Assembly: GCA_963277665.1 (NCBI GenBank)
Contig: OY728159.1
Location: 1,017,003,343 to 1,017,067,342, forward strand
DNA from: Viscum album
Lineage: Eukaryota > Streptophyta > Magnoliopsida > Santalales > Viscaceae
Direction: 5' to 3'
DNA: 64,000 nt
Under the pieces are notes generated by a model that saw only the letters and a list, made by a program, of their open reading frames with translations, did not search any database and was not told where the DNA came from. Below are positions 1-11,057 of this stretch, in pieces. How positions within the stretch are numbered: position 1 is the stretch's first letter; the number at the start of each line of letters is the position of its first letter. Position numbers and translations under genes: made by a program.

Positions 1-600
1 TTCTAGAATTTATATTATTACTAAAGAAATATCAGATCTTTCTAAATATCTTTATAAGAAAACCATTTATTTTTAAATTATTTCAAAAACCCTTGAGGAA
101 GTTAATTTTGAGAAAGTTAAACTTTCTAAGGATCTAGAAAAAGTAATTTCTAAGAAAAATGTTTTCGAGCCTAACTCTAGTGCTAAAACTAATGTATTTA
201 AAGATAAGAACTTAGTTATTATACTAAAGTCAGAAATATTTTCCTTGAGGAATTGTTTTTCAAACTTTACCTTAGGGAAGAAAAATTTTGATAAGATATT
301 TTCTCAAATTCGACATCTAAGGAATAATTCTTGTTTTGGTTATACTAGTTAAAAACCAATTTTTAGTAACAATTATTTTGTTCCTCAAAGTGCTCCAGTC
401 TTTACTAAGTGTTAGTGTGGTGGGCATTGGGAAAAAAATTGTTCCTTAACAAAAACTCAATCTATAGGTTTTCATAAATCTTATTTCTCTAAGAAAGTCT
501 TGTTTCCTAAAATTTTTCTTTCTGGGGTTTTCGGATCCAAGAAAGTTTGGGTTCTGAAAGTATAACACTCTTATTTTTAGGAAAATAAAGATAGTACCAA
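1..600 (+). pseudogene. gag: copia gag C-terminal part with damaged zinc knuckle
   Basis: This is the nucleocapsid end of the copia polyprotein, which normally packages element RNA. Around positions 408-440 the frame reads K-C-stop-C-G-G-H-W-E-K-N-C. That is a CCHC zinc knuckle with one codon turned into a stop and the usual Cys-to-His spacing shortened. Upstream a lysine/serine-rich stretch (around 225-350, including LRNCFSNFTLGKKNF) resembles the gag linker of plant copia elements. Several stops occur, so no intact product is possible. The start of gag is outside the window. Confidence 0.7.
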
Positions 601-604
601 TAGC

Positions 605-1836
605 AATACATGGTACATAGATAGTAGATGTTCCTAGAATATGACTGGTAACAAAAACTTCTTTGAAAATATTATCAAGATGAAAGGAGTAAAAGTAACT
701 TTAAGAGATAATGTTAAGGGAGAAATTATTGGTATAGGTAACATTGTTCTTCTTGGAAAAACATTGATTTCAAATGTTTTAGTTGTTAAGGGTCTTAATC
801 ACAACCTCATTATCATAATTCAATTATGTGATGAAGGTTACCTTTTGAATTTTAGGAATGAAAAGTGCTTAGTACACAATTCCAAGGAAGAGTTTATTCT
901 TTCTAACAATAAGCAAGTGAATGTTTACATAATAAACTTAGAAGACCTTAGAATCCAAGATCTACCTTGCCTTAGTGCAATGGAAGATCATTCTTGGTTG
1001 TGGCATAGAAGGTTAGGACACCTTAATCCTAGGAACCTATGAAAAATCTCTAAGAAAAGACTAGTTAAGGATCTACCGGAGCTTAGATTTGATTCTTCAG
1101 AAGTTTGTGACCCTTGTCAATATGGCTAGAAACATAAATCAAGTTTCAAATTAGTCGGTGTAGTCTCAAATACTAATGAATTACAGTTAGTGCATATGGA
1201 TCTTTTTATTCCAACACAAACTGGAAGCATTGGAGGCAAATATTATGTATTTTTTTAGTTGATGATTACACTAGATTTATGTGGGACTATTTTCTAGAAA
1301 ATAAATCTGAAGCTTTTTCTTATTTCAAAAGTTTTAGAGCCCAAGTTGAAAATGAGAAAAACCTTCCTTTGATAACTATTCGTAGTGATCATAGAGGTGA
1401 ATTTAAAAATTCTTATTTTGAAACCTTTTGTAGTAGAAAAGGAATTACTCATAACTTCTCAACACCCAGAACACCTCAACAAAATGGTGTTGTTGAAAGA
1501 ATAAATAGAATTCCTCAATAAATAACAAGAACCATGTTGATTTAATATTTGGTAGCCAAACATTTTTTGGATTAAGATGTAAGTAATGATTTCTATACTA
1601 TAAATCATGTTTTGATTAGACCTTTTCTTAATAAAACTCTTTATGAGTTATGGAATGGTAGAAAACCTAGACTTTCATACTTTAAGGTTTTTGGTTGCAT
1701 TGTATTCATTCTTAATACTAATGATAATCTACATAAATTCGCACCCAAATCTGATGAAGGAATTTTCTTAGGCTACTCCACAACTTCTAAGGCTTATAGA
1801 GTTTTCAATAAAAAACTTGTACTGTTGAAGAAATAG
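605..1836 (+). pseudogene. pol: copia protease and integrase, broken
   Basis: The protease begins at W-Y-I-D-S-R-C-S (from 611). The catalytic triplet D-S-G has become D-S-R, followed by a stop and then the usual M-T-G. GAG-pre-integrase follows with W-L-W-H-R-R-L-G-H-L-N (about 985-1030) and a CDPC pair near 1110, which together form the HHCC zinc-binding domain. The integrase core shows H-M-D-L (first Asp, near 1195), I-R-S-D-H-R-G-E-F (second Asp, near 1385) and P-Q-Q-N-G-V-V-E-R (catalytic Glu, near 1480). The C-terminal part (1640-1836) holds F-K-V-F-G-C and the G-I-F-L-G-Y-S motif. Several stops and at least one frame change (near 1260) interrupt it. Loss of the protease glycine alone would probably inactivate the enzyme. 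Confidence 0.85.
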
Positions 1837-2129
1837 AACATGTTAAATTTGATGAAATTGGTCCTTTTGTTTTCAAACAACCTCAACCTACATCTTCGGA
1901 TGTGTTTTCAAAAACTGATTATCAACCCTTGATAGAAGATCCTTCTGATAGGGAAAATGTTCAAGAAGGTATTTCTAAAACATTTACCCCTGAATATTTC
2001 CTACCCAACATTGATGAACAGGTTTTATAAAACCCAAATCAGTTGTTTCTTAAGAATCATTCTAGTGATAGTATCATTGGTAATGTAAATCTAACTGTAG
2101 GGACTAGAAGTTCCTTATGAAATGAAGTA

Positions 2130-3670
2130 GAACATCTAGCATTTATTTCCCAATTAGAACCAAAAAGCACTAATGAAGCTTTAGGTGATGATGATTGGAT
2201 AAAATCCATGCAAGATGAGGTAAATGAATTTTAAAAGAAAAAAGTCTGGACCTTGGTTTAAAGACCTAAGGAAACCTCTGTTATTGGAGTAAAATGGGTC
2301 TTCATAAATAAATGTGATGAAAATGGAATCATAGTAATAAATAAAGCTAGATTTGTTACTAAAGTCTATAATCAACAAGAACAAATAGACTATGAAGAAT
2401 CCTATGCTCTAGTATCTAGACTTGAATCTATTCGTATTCTACTTTCCTTTGCAGCATTCTTCAATTTCAAACATTTTCAAATGGATTTTAAATGTTCTTT
2501 CCTTAATGGTTTTGTACAAGATGAAGTTTTTTTTTGAACAACCTCCTGGTTGTGAAGATTTAAAACATCATAAACATGTTTACAAAGTTACTAAAGCTTT
2601 GTTTGGACTTAAGCAAGACCATCGAGCCTGGTATGATAGACTTATAGGATTTTTTATTCAAAATAATTATGTTAAGGGAAATTAATTTCCAACCCTTTTT
2701 TATAAATAAAGATAAGAAAAATGTTTTGATTGCTCAATTTTATGTTGATGACATTATATTTGGTTCAACTCAGCAATCTTTAACTGATTCCTTTGTGGAT
2801 CTAATTAAATCTGAGTTTGAAATGAGTATGATGGGTGAGTTAACATTTTTCCTTGGTTTTCAAATTTCTCAGAAACCAGAAAGAATCTATATATCCCAAC
2901 ATAAGTATATTAAATATATTCTTAAGAAGTATGGATATGACAAGAATAAGAGTATAAGTACTCCCTTTGGTACCTCAAATTCACTTGATCTAGATGAAGT
3001 TGGGAAACCAGTAGATCAAACATCTTTTAGAGGTAAGATAGGAAGTCTACTTTACTTAAAATCTACTCATCTAGAATTAATGCTTTCAGTATTCTTATGT
3101 GCAAGATATCAATCCAATCCTAAGGAATCTCATTTAAAGGCAGTAAAAAGGATTTTTGGCTACTTAAAGGGAACCATTGACCTTGGAATCTTTTATACTT
3201 GTGGAAATTATTTTGTTTTAAAAAAAAATCAGATTCTGACTTTGGTGGATGTAGAATGGATAGGAATATTACATCCGAAACTTTTCATTTATTAGGAGAT
3301 TTATTTAGTTTCTTGGTCATGCAAAAATCAACACTCAGTAGCACTTTCCACTTTTGAAGCTGAATATGTAGCATCTGGAATTTGTTGTGCTCAAGTGTTG
3401 TGGATACAACACACACTCACAAACTATGGTATGAGTTTTTTTTCAAAAACAAATTTTGTGTGATAATACTAGTTCCATTGCCTTAATTAAAAACCCTACA
3501 CATCACTCTCATGCAAAAAAATAGATATTAGGCATCACTTTCTTAGGGATCACACACTAAAAGGATATATCATTCTCCAATTTATCCGAACACAAGATCA
3601 ACTTTCTGATATTTTCACAAAATCTTTACCATCTAATATATTTGAATACATTAAACAGAAGTTAGGAATG
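2130..3670 (+). pseudogene. pol: copia reverse transcriptase and RNase H, broken
   Basis: The RT starts near 2190 with D-D-W-I-K-S-M-Q-D-E and G-V-K-W-V-F-I-N-K. It continues with Q-M-D-F-K-C-S-F-L-N-G (variant of the usual DVKSAFLNG) and the finger motif E-Q-P-P-G. The catalytic Y-V-D-D is intact at 2741-2752. A frameshift lies in the T-run near 2530, and the reading frame changes again near 2680. RNase H runs from about 3220; its D-S-D-F-G-G motif is present but in a frame shifted from the RT. The end includes the A-S-L-S motif region and a final H-T-K-R stretch. Order and motifs fit Ty1/copia. At least three frame changes and a dozen stops rule out function. Confidence 0.88.
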
Positions 3671-3739
3671 ATAATCGTAAGGTAATATTCTATGTTAACT
3701 TCCTATTGAAATCAATCTACTTACAGTAAGGAACTCCTT

Positions 3740-3756
3740 TTCATAGGGGGAGTACA
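3740..3756 (+). other. polypurine tract-like site after copia pol
   Basis: The purine run aggggga (3744-3751) closely follows the end of RNase H. In ordinary copia elements this position would be the plus-strand primer site directly before the 3' LTR. Here no LTR follows; the envelope-like ORF does. Sireviruses are known to carry several purine tracts in this zone, so this is probably an accessory or relic tract. Confidence 0.45.
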
Positions 3757-3789
3757 TTTGTTTTTTATATTTAAAAAATCATAGTCTAA

Positions 3790-4110
3790 AAAAGGTTTCG
3801 TAGTCCAAATTTTTTCATAGTCTAAAATTATTTGTGCTTAAAAATTTCGTAATAAATACTTTCATACTTAAAATTTTCGTAATGAATATTTTCGTAATTA
3901 AAAATTTCATAATGAATATTTTCATAGTTAAAATTTTAATAATGAAGATCTTCATACATAAAATTTTTATAATGAATATTTTTGTACTTAAAATTTTCGT
4001 AAAATAGATTTTCATACTTAAAATTTTCGTAATGAATATTTTCATACTTAAAATTTTCTTAACAGAAATTTTCGTATTGAAAGATTTCGTAATCAAATTT
4101 TTGGAATCTA
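3790..4110 (+). repeat. 30-bp AT-rich tandem repeat, about ten units
   Basis: Units of about 30 bp built from aaaattttcgtaatgaatat plus ttcatactt repeat head to tail with 10-25% divergence. They lie between the RNase H end and the envelope-like ORF of the Sirevirus. Because 30 is a multiple of three, the minus strand stays open for 93 codons and would encode a 10-residue periodic Lys/Ile/Met-rich peptide. That open frame is best explained by the repeat, not by coding. Confidence 0.85.
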
Positions 4111-4384
4111 AAGTTCTTCAAGAATAATTTTCCTCATTACAAATAATCTTTCTAGAAATATGAAAGGTATGTTTCCTTTTCTAAATTTTCATAATTATCT
4201 TTTACTTGTTGGTATTTTCATTCATTTTAAAATATTTTGTATTCACTTTTCCTTAAATCCGAGTGTTTTCTTAAAAAACATCAAAAGATCAGAATCTATC
4301 AAAATTCTTCCTTGGTTATCCTTTTAGTCGTCAGATCTGGAAAAAAGGTTTTTCAACCGTTGGATTTAGTTTAGAAGTGGAACT

Positions 4385-4440
4385 GTCACCTCAAACGCCT
4401 ATATAAATGACCCCCCCCGATGGTTGTCCCACATCGATCT
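4385..4440 (+). promoter_or_regulatory. possible internal TATA promoter before the envelope-like ORF
   Basis: A clean TATA element (tatataaat, 4400-4408) is preceded by a GC-richer stretch (gtcacctcaaacgcc) and followed by a run of eight C and a short non-AT-rich leader. An ATG lies at about 4519, some 115 bp downstream. The layout resembles a plant RNA polymerase II core promoter placed to express the downstream ORF separately. No transcription start can be seen from sequence alone. Confidence 0.35.
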
Positions 4441-4518
4441 CAAATCACTTGCATGCTGAAGCTCTGCCCTTCCTAAAAAAGCCTGTTCTGAAATTCTTAG
4501 ATCTTCCTTACTTCTGAA

Positions 4519-6925
4519 TGTCTACCGAATTCTCTTCCTAGAAATAAATTTCAACTGTCAATCCAATCTATGAATAGCATATACATAGATAAAGGTTAGT
4601 TGATCCCAAGTTTTATGCCAAATATGGCTCTATTATTTCCAAGAATATTAAACTCAATGGCTGAGAGAGTGTATGTATTTCAAAACCAAAAGCTCAGTAT
4701 TTGGTATATCCGGAGTTGTTAATTGAGTTCTATGAGTTAATAACTTTCTTTAAGGAAGAATAAAAGAGTACATTTTCTTTCAAGTGTTATGGAAATATAT
4801 ATTCACTTTCCTTCATCAAGGCTACAAGCTTGGTTGGTATTCCTTATAAAGGAGAAGCTGAGTTCTGTACTCACATGATACCTGAAGTTCAAGGATGTTT
4901 TACTAGAGAAAAAACCATGGATTTTCTTGGTCTCTCAGAAGTAAATACTCAGAAGATTCTTCACCTGTATTTATACTTTCGGATTCTTGAATTATGGGTT
5001 CAAGGATTCATTATTCTGAGAAAAGGGGATAAGGATACTCTAAAGAAGAGTGACATCTATATTTTGGTTTTCTTGGTGAATCTAATGAAGATAAATTTGG
5101 TTAAGTACATTCTGATTACGATTGAGAATATCAAGAATAGGAATCTAAAATCTCAAATTATTATGTATCCATCCATTCTGTCAAAGATGATTGTTCGGTG
5201 TTTAGAATCCTTCAATATTCCTTGCAGTTCTAAGTTGAGGAATTAAAAATTCATGTTGTTGAGTGATGATACTTTGAGAAGGATTAAAATTGGTTTTTCT
5301 AAAGAATCCAAAGAATTCTATGATTTTCCTGAAGAGGAATTTGAGACTATTTCAAAGAAACTTGAGGTGGTTGAAACCTATAAAAAGAGTGCAAGTAAGA
5401 GGAAGGTGAAATAAGTAGAAGAGAAGGAAAAAACCCCAGCGGCTAAGGAAATTCTTGTCAGCACCCCCGAAGCCAAAGAAACAAAAATCTTATCTTGATA
5501 AAGTAGTAGAAAAGTGGAGAGAAGATAAGAAAAATCAGAAAGAAGAGGAGCCTAAGTTTGTCCTGGACCCTGCTGAGGCAAAATCTTTGAGGGAAAAGGA
5601 AGCTGAAGATCTTGAGAAGAAAGAGAAAGAGAAGAAGTAGAAGAAAAAGTTTTCTGAGGTAGATATAGTCCTATCACTTCTAAAGGCTGCTGAGAAAGCA
5701 TCCGAGAATATTCTGATACTAGAATCCTTTCCAATAGAATCTTTACCAGAGACTCCGTGGAAGAAATTTGTGACTCTGTAAAAAGTTCAACAAAAGTAAG
5801 AGGATGAGGAAGAAAAAGAAGGAAGTGGTGATACTGGTTATTTGATAAAGAAAGTTGTGGATTTTTCATGACAAGGAAAGCACTTCTAAAAAATTATCAT
5901 TCTGAACGTCTGAAGCCGAGTCTTCAAAATTTTCTACCCTAGGGAAAGATGAGAAAAGTGGAGAAGAAGTGAACAAAGTGTCTTAAGAAGAAAGCTCCAA
6001 TCATGATTTCATTCAGCCAGAGGATGTTGAGGCAGGAGTTGAGAAGGAATAGGTAGATAAAGATAAAATTGTGTAACTATCTGATAGTGAACATGAATCA
6101 CCCAATCAAGAAGAAGTCATTCCGAAAGCTGGTAAGGGAAAATAGGTGGTTGTTGATAAACCTAGAATAGTAGTGGTGAATATGGAAGAAGTGGGTGATT
6201 TATCGAAGAGGAAAGTTGCCGATATATAAAAATAATCCTCACTAAGAAAAATCTCTGATTTGGAATTGTCCTCTCTTTGGCATGATTTTTTAGTCCAGTC
6301 TTTGAAAAATCTTGTTAGAACAATCTCTCTATTTCCAAGCATAGACTCCAGATGCCAAATGCTTCAGCATACCTTAAATAAAAAATTGGATTCAGTGTCC
6401 ATGGTGATTGATAAGGGTGTCAAACTTGAGGCTAATTTCAAAACCTTTTTCATAAACTACGAATCCCACAAAAGATATTTCAAGAAGATGACTAGTTGGT
6501 CAAAGAAAACTGTAGAAGACATGATAATTCTTGATGAGTTTCAAGATAATGTCAAGGATGGATTTGAAACTGAATATACTAAGTTCAAAGATCTCACTAA
6601 GTCCTTTGAAGAAAATATATCTCTTGAATAAAATACTCAGAAGCAAGAGGTGAAAGATCTGAATGGTAAATTATATTCAGTTTCCTAGAGTTGGAATAGA
6701 GAAAGGGGTCTCAAGATTGAGATAGAAGAGAAGCTAGTTAATAAAGAAGAAGTTCTAAAGGGTCAGGCAGAATCTCTTAAGGCTCAGGAAGAAAAAATAA
6801 AATCCTTAGAGAAAAAAATATAAGATCAAGATCAGCTTCTCAAACGTGCAGAGGAGGATCACAAGAAACTCAAGAAGCTCAAAACTATAGTGAAGAAGTT
6901 TATCCAGAAGGAGAAGGAAGTATAA
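4519..6925 (+). pseudogene. Sirevirus envelope-like ORF with C-terminal coiled coil, broken
   Basis: An ATG at 4519 opens a frame that stops after seven codons in this copy. From about 4595 a conserved-looking globular part runs to 5246 and is largely open from 4830 (138 codons). Next comes a Lys/Glu-rich low-complexity linker (5380-6240) with many stops. The last part (6240-6925) is strongly heptad-like, with repeats of K-x-x-x-E-E-K and L-K-K-L-K, and would form a long coiled coil. A separate ORF with a coiled coil between pol and the 3' LTR is known from Sireviruses; its function is not established and 'envelope-like' is only a label. I see no clear signal peptide or transmembrane segment. 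More than ten stops make it a pseudogene. Confidence 0.6.
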
Positions 6926-7382
6926 TATTGTTCAATTCCGATATTTTGTTTTATTTCTTCCTTCTATAAATTTTTCTAATCATAATAAAATTTTGGGTTT
7001 CTACTTTTAAATTTGGTTGTCTAGTACTAATATTTCAGGTACCATATTTTCTTTTCCATTCCATGTATTCCTTTTTGAAAATCACAAAGGTGGAGAAAGG
7101 AATGTTAAAAAGAATACTATGTAAAGAAGAAATTTCCCTAAGGGGGAGATCATCTAAGGTGGAGTTCATATCCCAGAATATTTTTGTCTGCAATAAAATA
7201 CTAAGTCTCAATCTTTAAATCAAGAATAAAATCCTCAATGTTTCTAAATCCTAAAGGGGAGTTAGTCATATTCATCATTGCCCATGTGTTAAGGGAGAAA
7301 ATTTTTATTTTCAAAGTTCAGAAAAATATTTTCTAAGTCCTTTTATTATTTTTCATAACGATGTCTTTCCAAAAAGGGAGAG
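6926..7382 (+). other. 3' untranslated zone with several polypurine tracts
   Basis: No coding signal is seen. Purine tracts occur at 7140-7150 (agggggagat), near 7255 (aaaggggag), near 7290 (aagggagaaaa) and near 7374 (aaaaagggagagat). Multiple tracts just before the 3' LTR are a known Sirevirus trait. The last one is placed directly before the inferred LTR start. Confidence 0.55.
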
Positions 7383-7654
7383 ATTATTCAGTCAATAAGT
7401 TTTCCTTCTGACTTTTCAATTCCTTCTTGTTTTCAAAATCACAAACACTCTATCTCAAGGAAAATATTATTTTCCTTAAGAATTCATAAGGAATATTTTT
7501 CTTCCCCAAGGAAAATTTATCCTTTACTCTTTTTAATTGTTCATATTTTATTTTCTCTAAACCTAACTAATTTTATTTCTAAGTATAACATTCAGTTTTG
7601 TATCTAAAACCTCATAATCTTATAAATACTTATAAATAGAGCATTCTGTTTTTT

Positions 7655-8045
7655 GGATCCGAATTCAGGTTCCGAATTCTCTAAATTCAGACTCCAAACT
7701 TTCTGATTTCAGACTCCGAATTCTTTGAATTCAGACTCCGAACATTCTAAGTTCAAACTCTGAATTATCTGAATTCATACTTTGAACTTTCTGAGTTTAG
7801 ACTCCTAATTATCTGAATTCAGACTTCGAACTTTCTGAGTTCATACTCCAAATTCTCTGAATTTAGACTCTGAACTTTCTGAGTTCAGACTTAGAATTCT
7901 ATGAATTCATACTTCTAAATTTTTGAGTTCAGACTCCAAATTCTTATGAATTTAGACTCAAAATTTTTATGAATTCATGCTCTGAATTTCCTTGAAATTC
8001 AGACTCCATAATTCTATAGAATTCAGGTTCTGAATTCTTTTGAAG
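7655..8045 (+). repeat. 22-bp tandem repeat with 44-bp higher-order period in the LTR
   Basis: About eighteen copies of a 22-bp unit lie head to tail. Two variants alternate: one containing ctccgaattctctgaattca and one containing ctccgaactttctgagttca. Pairs of variants therefore repeat every 44 bp. The array is in the presumed U3 part of the LTR, upstream of the G-box and TATA-like site. Confidence 0.85.
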
Positions 8046-8223
8046 ACAGAAACTGAGTATTCATGTATTATAGACACTAAATGGTTTTTGGTTAGACACC
8101 AAACTTTTATTTTTCCTTAGACTCTAAAAATAGATTTGGTTAAAAACCATATTTTTCTTACTCTTATTTGAGTCATAAAATGATGTCATTCATTTTGTTA
8201 TTAACTAACCATTTTTTAAGTGA

Positions 8224-8310
8224 CACGTGTACAGGTCCCTCTGAAATTCAAGGGAAAATATGACCATTGGAGGAGGGAGCTAACCATTGAAGATGTGCCG
8301 ATAAATAAGA
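8224..8310 (+). promoter_or_regulatory. G-box and TATA-like site in the Sirevirus LTR
   Basis: A perfect CACGTG G-box sits at 8224-8229 and a TATA-like gataaataag at 8300-8309. The spacing of about 75 bp is usual for a plant core promoter. This would be the U3 promoter that drove the element RNA. Support is by motif only. Confidence 0.4.
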
Positions 8311-8994
8311 TCTCATTTGAATGAGCTCATAACAACTGATTTTTATTAATCTAGAGATTACATACTGAAGTGATTTCTAGAGAGACTCTCATGCTTTTTG
8401 CATACTAAACATATTGTTCAGAATTGCTTTGTGCAACTCTGAATGTTACGTAGTACATTCGAGGGCTTCCTGGGATAGGAACACAGAGGTGTCGACTACC
8501 TTGAAGTTCGAGGGCTTTCGATGATAGCAAGACAGACTCCAATACTCATATCGAGGTCTTAACCTAGTGTGGGTAAGACAGACTTTCTTGAAAGTATAAA
8601 TCAAGAGACCTTTATCCATGGTTGTTGGATACCCTTCTCTTTGGGTTAAAATATTTATTACTTGTTACTTATATTGTTTCAAGTTTGTTTTCCGCTGCAT
8701 TTTGTTTGACAAGGAAAGTATAACTCTTATAATTTCTTTTACTTGTACTCTGATTAGTAAAATTCTATATTCTTTAAGGTAGAATCTTTATCTTTGTAAA
8801 CTTTTCTTAAGTTTCATTTTCAGAACCACATTTTCGGAATCAAGCAAGATTGTAGAACTAAGAGGTCTTGTGAATTTACCTTGTTTAACTTTGTTAAACA
8901 TTACCATCTTTAAAAGTTCCTAATAAATTTTTTAAGTATACAATTTACCCCCCTCTTGTATAATGAGCATCTACATCATCATTTAGATCCTACA

Positions 8995-9634
8995 TAGACT
9001 TACTCAGAGCTTCGATCTGCAACCAATGGTGCTCCAAATGACCTATAAATGAGGTTGATCGATCCTTGGGAGTTCTTGAAGGATCTAGTTAATCACTAGG
9101 GCTAGTGGTTGGAGAAAGGGGGAGAGAATCAGGTGAGAATAATAAATAATGAAATTATTTTTTTTAAATTTTTCCAACATTTAAAGGGTTGGACGGTTTT
9201 CCCGCATAGTTTTACAAACCGTGTGCAAGCCACTATCTAAGGAAAACTGGCCCACACAGTTACCTAGGGAGCCCCAAACTATTTGTAAATTGTGCGCAAA
9301 ACATGAAGAAACTCATTTTTAAGGGGATTTGGGTCTCACATTAACCTAGGAAGGCCACACGGTTTGAAAAACCATGCACCAACTATGTGATATGCCACTA
9401 TCTAAAACTACACTGTTTGGCCACCATACTCGTACGGTATACTTAACTATGTGACAATTGTTCTCTAACTGTGTACCTTGCATAGGGTGGACAGGTTTTC
9501 CTTTCATTCATGTTAAAATCCCTAGAACACCCCTAAAGCCCCTAAAAATCCAAGAAACACTTCATTAACCAAAAATAATAAATTTTACCAAATTTTAAAC
9601 AAGTATATACCTCCATAATGTTTGGGGTCTTATA
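8995..9634 (-). repeat. 3' LTR of gypsy-1, truncated by the Sirevirus
   Basis: It matches 17794-18446 over its whole length, starting from tagactta and sharing blocks such as ccaatggtgc, atccttggga and cttcattaaccaaaaata. The inner edge (9634) abuts the reverse complement of a polypurine tract, aaggtggagag (9635-9647). Inside are diverged blocks of about 110-120 bp containing cacggttt and aaaccgtg inverted motifs (9180-9480). Confidence 0.85.
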
Positions 9635-9648
9635 AACTCTCCACCTTA
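9635..9648 (-). other. polypurine tract of gypsy-1
   Basis: On the minus strand the sequence reads aaggtggagagtt immediately before the LTR start. This is the usual place and composition for the plus-strand primer of Ty3/gypsy elements in plants. Confidence 0.7.
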
Positions 9649-9873
9649 TAATGAATCATTCTCAAGTCATAATCACAAGAATCACTGAGCTTCCAAGTTA
9701 AAAAGGTCTAGACACTAATCTTGTACATCCAATTCCCTTTCCCAAGTTTTTTCCTAAAAATTTCCATGCTTCTACAAAACTCAAACCAATTCCACAATCT
9801 TTCCCCATTAGTCTTTCTCACTACAATCCACAATATGAACTGGACTCTCCTCAAAGGACACATCTACCAGAAT

Positions 9874-11057
9874 CTATACATCTTCAAAATAAATCATGTG
9901 AGATGGGTCAGGGTGATATCGTCTAAGATCTAACATGTGAAAAACATTGTTCATTCCACTATACCATTTTGTATTATCCAATTGATAATCCAATAGTCTG
10001 ATCCTCTCCACAATCTCAAACAGCCCTACATAGATGGGCGCTAACATTCCATATTTCTGAATTTGACGGTGAACCAACTTTTGTGACTCCCGAATAAACA
10101 CTCTATCACCTTCCATAAACCCAATAGGCCTAATATTCCAATCTGAATATGACTTATATTGACTATGAGACGTTTCCATGTGTTTCTGAATCATTTTAAC
10201 CTTTTTTGACATCTCTTATACAAGACTCAGTCCCAACAGTTCAGACCCCCATCTTCTAACCAACACAATAAAGATCTACATTGTCTCCCATAGAGCACCT
10301 CAAAGGGTTCCATATGAATTGTAGCCTAAAAACTATTTTTGTAGGAAAAATAAATAATAAGTAAGTTTTCTTTCAATGAACCATTTAAATCTAGGACACA
10401 ATCCCTCAACATGTCCTCCATCAGTCGAATTGTAAGCTCTGGCTTCCCATCCATTTGTGAGTGAAAGGTCATACTCAAAAACACCAAGGTACCAAGCACC
10501 TTTTTCAATCCCTACCATAAATGTGACTTGAAATGTAGATCATGATATGAAACTATATTTCTCAATAGTCCATGAAACTTCACTATCTCTCAAATATATA
10601 ATTCCACCAACCGATCCACTGTGAAGGTATCATAGATTGGTAAGAATTGATCCACTTTATTTAACCAATCCATAACCACAAAGATTTCATAATTCGTTTG
10701 AGGTGTACTTGGAAACCCCATGATGAAATCCATCGTTAAATCATCCCACTTCCATTATAGAATGGGAAATGTTCGTAACTACCACATGGGCACTGATTCT
10801 CTATCTTCACCCACTAACAGGTTAGGCATTGCACCGCAAATATCTAAACCTCTTTCTTCATTCCCGGCCACCAATATTTCTTCTGAAGATCATGATACAT
10901 ATTTTTCAAACTGAGATTCATATCCCTCTTTAATTCATGAGACTCACACATAAAATCTTCTAACAAACCCATTGGCACCACAACATGGCCACAGACACGA
11001 ACAACCCCATCATCACAAATAGTCCAACTCGAAGGTGAATACCCACCTGTAATACTT
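9874..11057 (-). pseudogene. pol: gypsy-1 integrase and C-terminal domain, broken
   Basis: On the minus strand the zinc-binding end appears first (11050-10844), with the Y-H-D-L-Q-K-K-Y-W-W-P-G-M-K-K motif. The core follows, including Q-M-D-G-K-P-E-L-T-I-R near 10460 (normally [10 protein letters not shown]), with the frame changing between two overlapping registers. The C-terminal part (10212-9874, 112 open codons) shows K-S-Y-S-D, G-D-R-V-F-I-R, L-A-P-I-Y-V-G-L-F-E-I and V-F-H-M-L-D-L-R-R-Y, typical of plant chromovirus integrases. The E-R to E-L change in the catalytic region and the frameshifts make it non-functional. A chromodomain is not clearly visible after the last motif. Confidence 0.85.

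Larger units (their letters stand above)
1..8994 (+). mobile_element. Sirevirus-like Ty1/copia retrotransposon, 5' end outside window
   Basis: The domain order from left to right is gag end with zinc knuckle, protease, GAG-pre-integrase, integrase, reverse transcriptase, RNase H, then a separate envelope-like ORF ending in a coiled coil, several purine tracts, and a 3' LTR. Integrase before RT defines Ty1/copia. The extra ORF after RNase H and the long LTR ending in a C-rich stretch (cccccctcttgt) followed by tcctaca are typical of the Sirevirus lineage. Many stops and frameshifts show the copy is dead. The 5' LTR and most of gag must lie left of base 1. The right edge at 8994 is sharp because gypsy-1 LTR sequence resumes at 8995, so this element was inserted into gypsy-1. 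The lineage call is by organisation and motifs, not by phylogeny. Confidence 0.85.
7383..8994 (+). repeat. 3' LTR of the Sirevirus-like element
   Basis: The right edge is well supported: the C-rich terminal motif (8947-8957) and the closing tcctaca end exactly where gypsy-1 LTR homology begins at 8995. The left edge is inferred from the last purine tract (gggagagat) and is uncertain by tens of bases, because the expected TG looks mutated and the partner 5' LTR is outside the window. The implied length of about 1.6 kb is normal for the group. The LTR contains a 22-bp repeat array, a G-box and a TATA-like site. Confidence 0.65.

Noticed and set aside
3815..4096. 93-codon open frame on the minus strand
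   Set aside because: It is an artefact of a 30-bp tandem repeat whose length is a multiple of three; the peptide is a simple periodic string.
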